Positions 58,711-64,000 of a stretch of DNA of 64,000 nucleotides are shown here, in pieces. Below the pieces are notes generated by a model. The model was not told the DNA's origin. It saw nothing but the letters and a program-made list of their open reading frames with translations, and ran no database searches. The translations under genes were made by a program, and so were the position numbers. This DNA comes from Clitoria ternatea (lineage: Eukaryota > Streptophyta > Magnoliopsida > Fabales > Fabaceae), in the NCBI GenBank assembly GCA_037962975.1, contig CM075675.1:29328501-29392500 (forward strand), in the 5' to 3' direction. Each line of letters begins with the position of its first letter. Position 1 is the first letter of the stretch.

Positions 58711-59176
58711 TCAATTTAGTTTTTCTTTCTTTACGAAAGTTATAGATAATTGAGTCGTAAATGTTTTGCCGCCAGAATCGTCTCGATCGAAGGTCTGTAG
58801 CCCGAGTTATGTCCAAAATACTACAGGAGATTCAGGCTGAAATTTCATGTGAACTAGTTCCATAATTTTGTAAATTGGGCAATCTTAGAGACATAATTGG
58901 CCCTTGACTTCTTCATAACAATTATAGGTAATTGAGTTGTGCAAGTGTACTAATTGGATTCATCTCAATTGGAGTTGTGTTGCCTCAATTAGTCTAGATT
59001 ACTGAGCAATGCGCAAGGAACTATCGTGCTGAAAAATTTTCTTTAAACAATTTTGGAAACCCCTAAGCCTAAGCTATGTTATTAGGGACCTGTTGGGTCA
59101 TGTAGGGCCATCTTAAGACTGATGTATTTTTTGAAAAATTTTCCCTTATATTTTTATTAATTAGTATGATGCTTGA

Positions 59177-62100
59177 ATATTTGGAATTACTAATCTTTTG
59201 ATCTCAATTGTTTATAAGGTCTTCACAAACCTACGACTTTTAGGAATCGAGTCTAAACCACATGGTCTTTTAGTACTTTAATACCTAGAGTCTGATAAGT
59301 GACCACCAAACCAATTCATGTTGAGTTTGGAATTCCTAATTTGACAAGGGAATTTATTTACAAGCCAATAAAGAAGAATAGAATAAGATTTAGTATAGTT
59401 ATCATTCTCAACCATTGCTCACCTAGCCTTTAATCATTTCGATTTTTAATCAATTTTAAAATATTATTTTAATTTTCATAAATTTTTTAAATTTTACTTA
59501 TTTTTTTCTCATAATTTTTTAATGATATATACATCTATCGCTTTATGGAGAACAATAATGTTGAGATGGCATTTATATTTAGCAATTGATTTCTTTGACA
59601 AAGTTTTATGAATAGAATATAAAACTATGTTGGAATAGGTACTTTGTAGGAGGATGAGATACTTTACGTATCCAAAGATTTGAAATTAAGATTGGGTTCT
59701 TTACCTGAATTTAATGGATCAATACCTTCTAGAATTATTATTTTATTGTTAATAATTTCCAAGTAATTAACTGTTTTATATAGAAACAATTAAAAGTTTG
59801 GGTGTGAATGTTCTTAATTTTCAGTTCTGCCCTAAATTATAGAATAAAGCATCCATCATCACATAACTTTTTCTATAACTCCTTTCGTTTTTTTTTAACA
59901 TTTTGAAAGTTTTAAGACATAGATTAAGAAATGCGATTAATATATATTGTTTTAAACTTTTTAAATATACCTTTTTTTCCTTTCTTAAATTTTTTTCAGT
60001 ACTTTAAAGAACGTTTAATATTAGATTAGATTCTTAAATGTAACAAAAAAAATTAGATTCTTAAATGTAACAAAAAAATTAGATTCTTAAAGAATATAAT
60101 CGATAAAAGATTTAATATTATCTTAGATTTTAAAAGAATACATATTTAGAAATAAATATAAACATCTAAAAAGACAGATAGAAAATAGGGAGTGTTTTTT
60201 AAAGTCTTTGTGAGTTTAATTTTAGCTATATTATTTAATTTCCAATACAAAATTTCATATAGAGTACCAGAAATCGAATACGTATATGTTAATTATTACT
60301 TAAGTTATGTTCTTAACTTATAATCATGAATTTTAGTAAAACGAATTTTGCCAATTATATAAAATGGTCTTTATGATTCAAACTCAAATAAAATTTATAA
60401 AGTAAATAAATAAATTTAATTAAAATACACCTATAAATTATCTAATCATAAATTATCATATAAGAAATATTATTGACATATATATAATAGTTACATTAAA
60501 GTCATAATCACGATCCAAATAACTTTTTTAAGTGGTTAAACTTATGAAAAACATAGAGATGATAGTTTTTTTATATATATAAAAATCTTATCCGAATTTA
60601 AACTGGTATAATTATTAGATAACGACAAAGGTCTTTTATCAAGCTTTGACGATAAGGTATTTTTAATGACTGTAAATTAAGTTAAAATAATCTCTGTCGG
60701 TTAATTATCCGCTGGGGTAGAGGATAGTGGGATTAAAAGATATTTTCTTTGCATATTAATTATAGTATGAAATAATAAATGGTTAGGAGTGTTTAAATGG
60801 ATGAGTTAATAAGTATAAGATACGACTGTATAACTTAAAATTAATTAGTGTTAGGTGTATGAATCTATTTATTTATAAGTTATTTGACGTGAGCATCATT
60901 CAATTTGATTTTGAACACAAATATTGTGAAGTGTGGGGCAAGTGTTATTATTGTCTTATAATAAGGAAGATAGGTGCAATGCAAAATGGAAGCACCAGGA
61001 CCCTTCATGGAAGATAGGGCAGTGTTTGTTTGGCAGTTGCAATGCAAGTGGAAGAAGAAGGACAATCCAACGCACCAAATAGTGTACGTGCTGTGTTATT
61101 CTTTTCCACACGATGCATAGTTGCACTTGGAAAGCGATTTCGAGAAATCAAGAAGCTGGACAAATCAGCTAAGAATTGTGTGGTGCCTCACTTGTACTTG
61201 TGCCCATCTGTCTATATCCTCCATACTATCGCCATATTCACACTTGTAATAACAAATTTTCTCCATCTAATTTTCCAACATCTTGTTTAATAAAAACTTA
61301 AATATATGTCACTTAAACTAATTTTATTAGTCGTGAAATTCATTATTTCGATTAATCAAATATATACTATTTAACCTAAATAATTAACATAAGGATTAAA
61401 TTATCTAATTGATAATAATATTGATTTCTTTGTTAACTTACAAACACTTTAATAAATAAATAAAATAAGTTGGTCTACCCTGCCAAAACAGGTCGAGTTG
61501 GCCCATCCTGCTTAAATAAATGGGCAAAAAATTAGGGCTCAACCCACCAAAGCCAAAATTATATGTCTTTTTGAAAAAGGTGATAGGTTGGTGTAGCCCA
61601 CCAATTTTTTTTTAAAAAAATATGTCAAATTAAGATTAAAAAATCTAAAAATAATTTTTTAAAAAATTAAAGAAAATATTATTAAAAAAAAGTACAAGAT
61701 ATGTCACTTTTTTAATTTAAAAAATGAAAACATATTTTAAAAATAAAATATAAATTATTTTATTATTAATATTTATAATTATTTCTTTGACGGGCCCGTT
61801 AGACCGGCTCGTCCTACCCCATCAAACTAGCGGGCTGAGCCGTGAGTAAAACAACGGATAAAAATTTTGTCTACTTCATCTTATTTTACGGACTTTAATG
61901 ACAAACTCATGAGACCTAATGAGTTTTGTCATCCTTATACATAATATCGTGCCTAAAGACAAATTCTCGCTAAGGTTATAGACAAATGCAAATTGTGTGT
62001 CTCTTATTTTGCTAAAATCTGAAGTAAAACCGAAAGCTGGTTTAGGCCCACTTTCTTTTTGACATTATTAGCACAATTGACATCTCCAACTAATGCTTGC

Positions 62101-63489
62101 CTTGCTGCATCTTCCCTGTGCCTTTTTAACCAAATATGCAGCTTGAGATTGACAATAATACAGAATATATATATTTATTTGAAAAACGCATTCAAATAGA
62201 CATTTCAATAATGACTACTTCCTAACCTTGCTTAACACATTGGATTTTTCATGTGGATCCCACTAACTGATTTCCCCCTAGTATAGCTTAAGTGTTAAGC
62301 TATTCCCCTAGGGCTCAATTATCTATTACAACATTTTCAAAAATACCACTTCAGATTTTTAATAACTAAATCTTGAAGATGGCATGATTGGATAGTTTCA
62401 TCTTTAAATTTTCGGTAAATCATTTTTAAAAATTTGCTAAAATTGCTTTTCGTCCCAAAATTTAACAAAAACCCATCTTTGTCTTCTTTTCTAAAATAAA
62501 AGTTACCGTAATTTTTTTGTTGTTTAGTAATAGTTAACATCACATAAAAAGCTATGTTCGTCTGATTTTTTTTTTAAAAAAAGTTAACATCACCACAAAA
62601 TTGTTTAAACGAGTCGGAATGTAGGTTTTCATAAGTTTGGAAATAGAGTGTAATTTTAACAAAGTTTAGTACATATTTGTAGAATTTATTCTTAAAATTA
62701 TATATTAATATACTTATAGAAGTTATCTTTTTTATTTGATATATTTAGGTTCAAATCAATAAAATTATGAATTTAATATACCTACTTTTAAGACTTCAAT
62801 ATTTGATCACGGATTAAATTAGAATAATCCCTCCTAGCTACTCTACATACTTGGTAGTATTTTAAAAGTTAACTTGAGATTGAGTCATTTTTAATTCTTG
62901 CTGCCCGCGGATATTAATTTAACTAGGGGAGAGTTTATTGCGTCTATATATAATGGTGACATAAACTTTTTCTCAAATGAATAAATTAACTATTGACTAA
63001 CCAAGAGAAACACACTTTTAATTGATTAGTGATATAAAAGGGGAAACATTAACTAATGCCTTAGAATATTTGTTAAAAAATGCGAATGAATTTTTTTTAT
63101 TTAAAAATATCAATAAAACTTATCCAAATTGATTTTAAAGTAATCTCGATAAGAAAATACTAATCAATATCCTAAAAGATTAGTTAAGGAAACAAAAGTA
63201 AAAAGTTTTCATTTAAAAATCGTATTAAAACTTACATTAAATTTTAAGTAATTTCTGTAACACTTATTAAATAAAGATACAAGAAATTTTTTTTCGATTT
63301 GTACAACCCATATGGTCGCTCAATACCCCAAAACATTGGTTAAATTAACCTAAAAAGGCTAGGTAGAAGTTAGGTGGAAAGTTAACTCTTATTTTGAAAA
63401 AATATGGAAGCCAAAAGTGACTGTGTAGTCGATTCCACCATAAGTATAATTGATTCCCAACAACTTTTTTAAAAATCCACGTGTCAGGA
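59177..63489. other. AT-rich intergenic sequence, one MITE-like remnant
   Basis: No gene recognised. A frame near 61030-61290 opens without an ATG and has no recognisable content. The only structured part is the hAT-like remnant at 61470-61940. Confidence 0.5.
61470..61940. mobile_element. degraded non-autonomous hAT-like element
   Basis: Subterminal words such as GGTCGAGTTGGCCCATCC at the left, and GACGGGCCCGTTAGACC with GCGGGCTGAGCC at the right, resemble the GC-rich ends of the hAT element at 30015. The right end reads TTTTGTCATCCTTA, close to that element's TTTTGCCATCCCTA. The interior is AT-rich without coding sequence. The left terminus is not clear. Confidence 0.45.
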
Positions 63490-63956
63490 TGTAATGTCCC
63501 CCTTGTTATTCCAAAGTTTATTTTGGGTATATGACATAGGAGACCTATTGATCCCCTCCAGGGATTCTAACTCCCATCGGATCTCCATTTCACCTATTCG
63601 GTCGCTAATTTAATTTGTTTTTGCCTAAAATACAATATAACACTTTATCAATCATAGTTTCACCAATCATCACCTTATCCTTCACGCAATTACACATCTC
63701 ATACATATGACAGAGACCTACCCATCACATTCATGCATTAGTCGCCATTCAAGAATGGCTCCGTGCTAACATTACACAATCACAAACATCATGCATACAA
63801 ATTTCATACACAAGTTCCACATCCATAATCTACCTTCACATACTAACCCAACATCATCGAACCATTTGACATAACCATCAATATCAATTATCTCATCATG
63901 GTCTAGGATCAGAAAGCAAACACATCCTCAAGTCAACCATTATAGAACATACACAC

Positions 63957-64000
<44 letters not shown>
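63490..64000 (-). mobile_element. LTR fragment running off the window
   Basis: TGTAATGTCCCCC at 63490 resembles the TGTAACACCC terminus of the minus-oriented LTR at 21915. The sequence then has the CCCCTCCAGGGATTC and CATTAGTCGCCATTC style of inverted gypsy LTRs. No matching end lies in the window. Orientation is inferred by analogy. Confidence 0.35.
63960..64000. repeat. (TA)n microsatellite at the window edge
   Basis: At least twenty TA units continue to the last base of the window. Confidence 0.95.

Larger units (their letters stand above)
52856..59171 (+). mobile_element. family-A-related solo LTR, split by a second LTR
   Basis: Starts TGTAACACTAG and is flanked by CTTGA on both sides (52851-52855, 59172-59176). 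Its two parts, 52856-54611 and 57899-59171, are separated by the LTR at 54612-57893. The right part resumes with a CATTTAATATATCTATA run and CTTACCCC, the counterpart of the CTCACCCC block in other LTRs. The terminal dinucleotide at 59171 is not CA, so the end may have decayed; the duplication is the main support. It contains a TA run and CTCGCTCAAGCGA-type palindromes. Confidence 0.7.

Noticed and set aside
61030..61290. 86-codon frame with a hydrophobic C-terminus
   Set aside because: It has no ATG start, no recognisable domain and lies in AT-rich intergenic DNA.

Overview
This is a piece of an AT-rich plant nuclear genome. Reading frames are broken by GT/AG introns, TA and AAT microsatellites are long, and nested LTR retrotransposons, CACTA, hAT and Mutator elements fill most of the space. 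A legume, probably of the bean/soybean group, is my best guess. It rests on recollection of LTR motifs (GGTAATCGATTACC, TCGCTTGAGCGA) common there and on no marker gene, so it is an inference. Only one ordinary host gene is convincing: an intronless NIMIN2-type NPR1-interacting repressor at 3698-4063, with W-box and TGACG motifs upstream.

Layout. 1-1412: the 3' part of an LTR (family B, + strand) beside a degraded Mutator-type terminal repeat. 2855-4063: the NIMIN gene and its promoter. 5299-15700: a decayed minus-strand Ty3/gypsy element whose gag is split by a complete CACTA transposon (8520-14955, ATA target duplication). The CACTA carries a truncated TNP2 and a ten-exon gene ending in a Ulp1-like cysteine protease. 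17110-29557: LTR fragments of one related family in alternating orientation, one interrupted by a family-B solo LTR (21915-25480), then a solo LTR with ACTTT duplications (26780-29557). 30015-36255: a hAT transposon with a perfect 8-bp duplication (TATACATA) and a transposase gene killed by two stops. A solo LTR (33840-36218, duplication GCCAG) sits in its right end. 40594-44480: two Tat-lineage gypsy remnants in opposite orientations. 44970-45272: a LINE reverse-transcriptase fragment. 46380-52410: a Mutator-like element with 213-bp terminal repeats, an uninterrupted five-exon MudrA-type transposase and, convergent to it, a degenerate GRF zinc-finger gene. 52856-59171: an LTR (duplication CTTGA) containing a second LTR (54612-57893, duplication GATGT). 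59177-64000: AT-rich sequence with a hAT-like MITE remnant and an LTR fragment running off the end.

The elements date each other. The CACTA entered a gypsy element that was already there. A solo LTR entered the hAT. LTR 54612-57893 entered LTR 52856-59171. The MULE looks youngest, with TIRs about 96% identical by eye and an open transposase frame. The most unusual recurring signal is an array of short perfect palindromes in four LTRs, about 150-190 bp from the 3' end in three of them. The palindrome sequence differs between LTRs although its position is kept. Exon limits, TIRs and duplications were read by eye. Family assignments rest on recognised motifs, not on searches.
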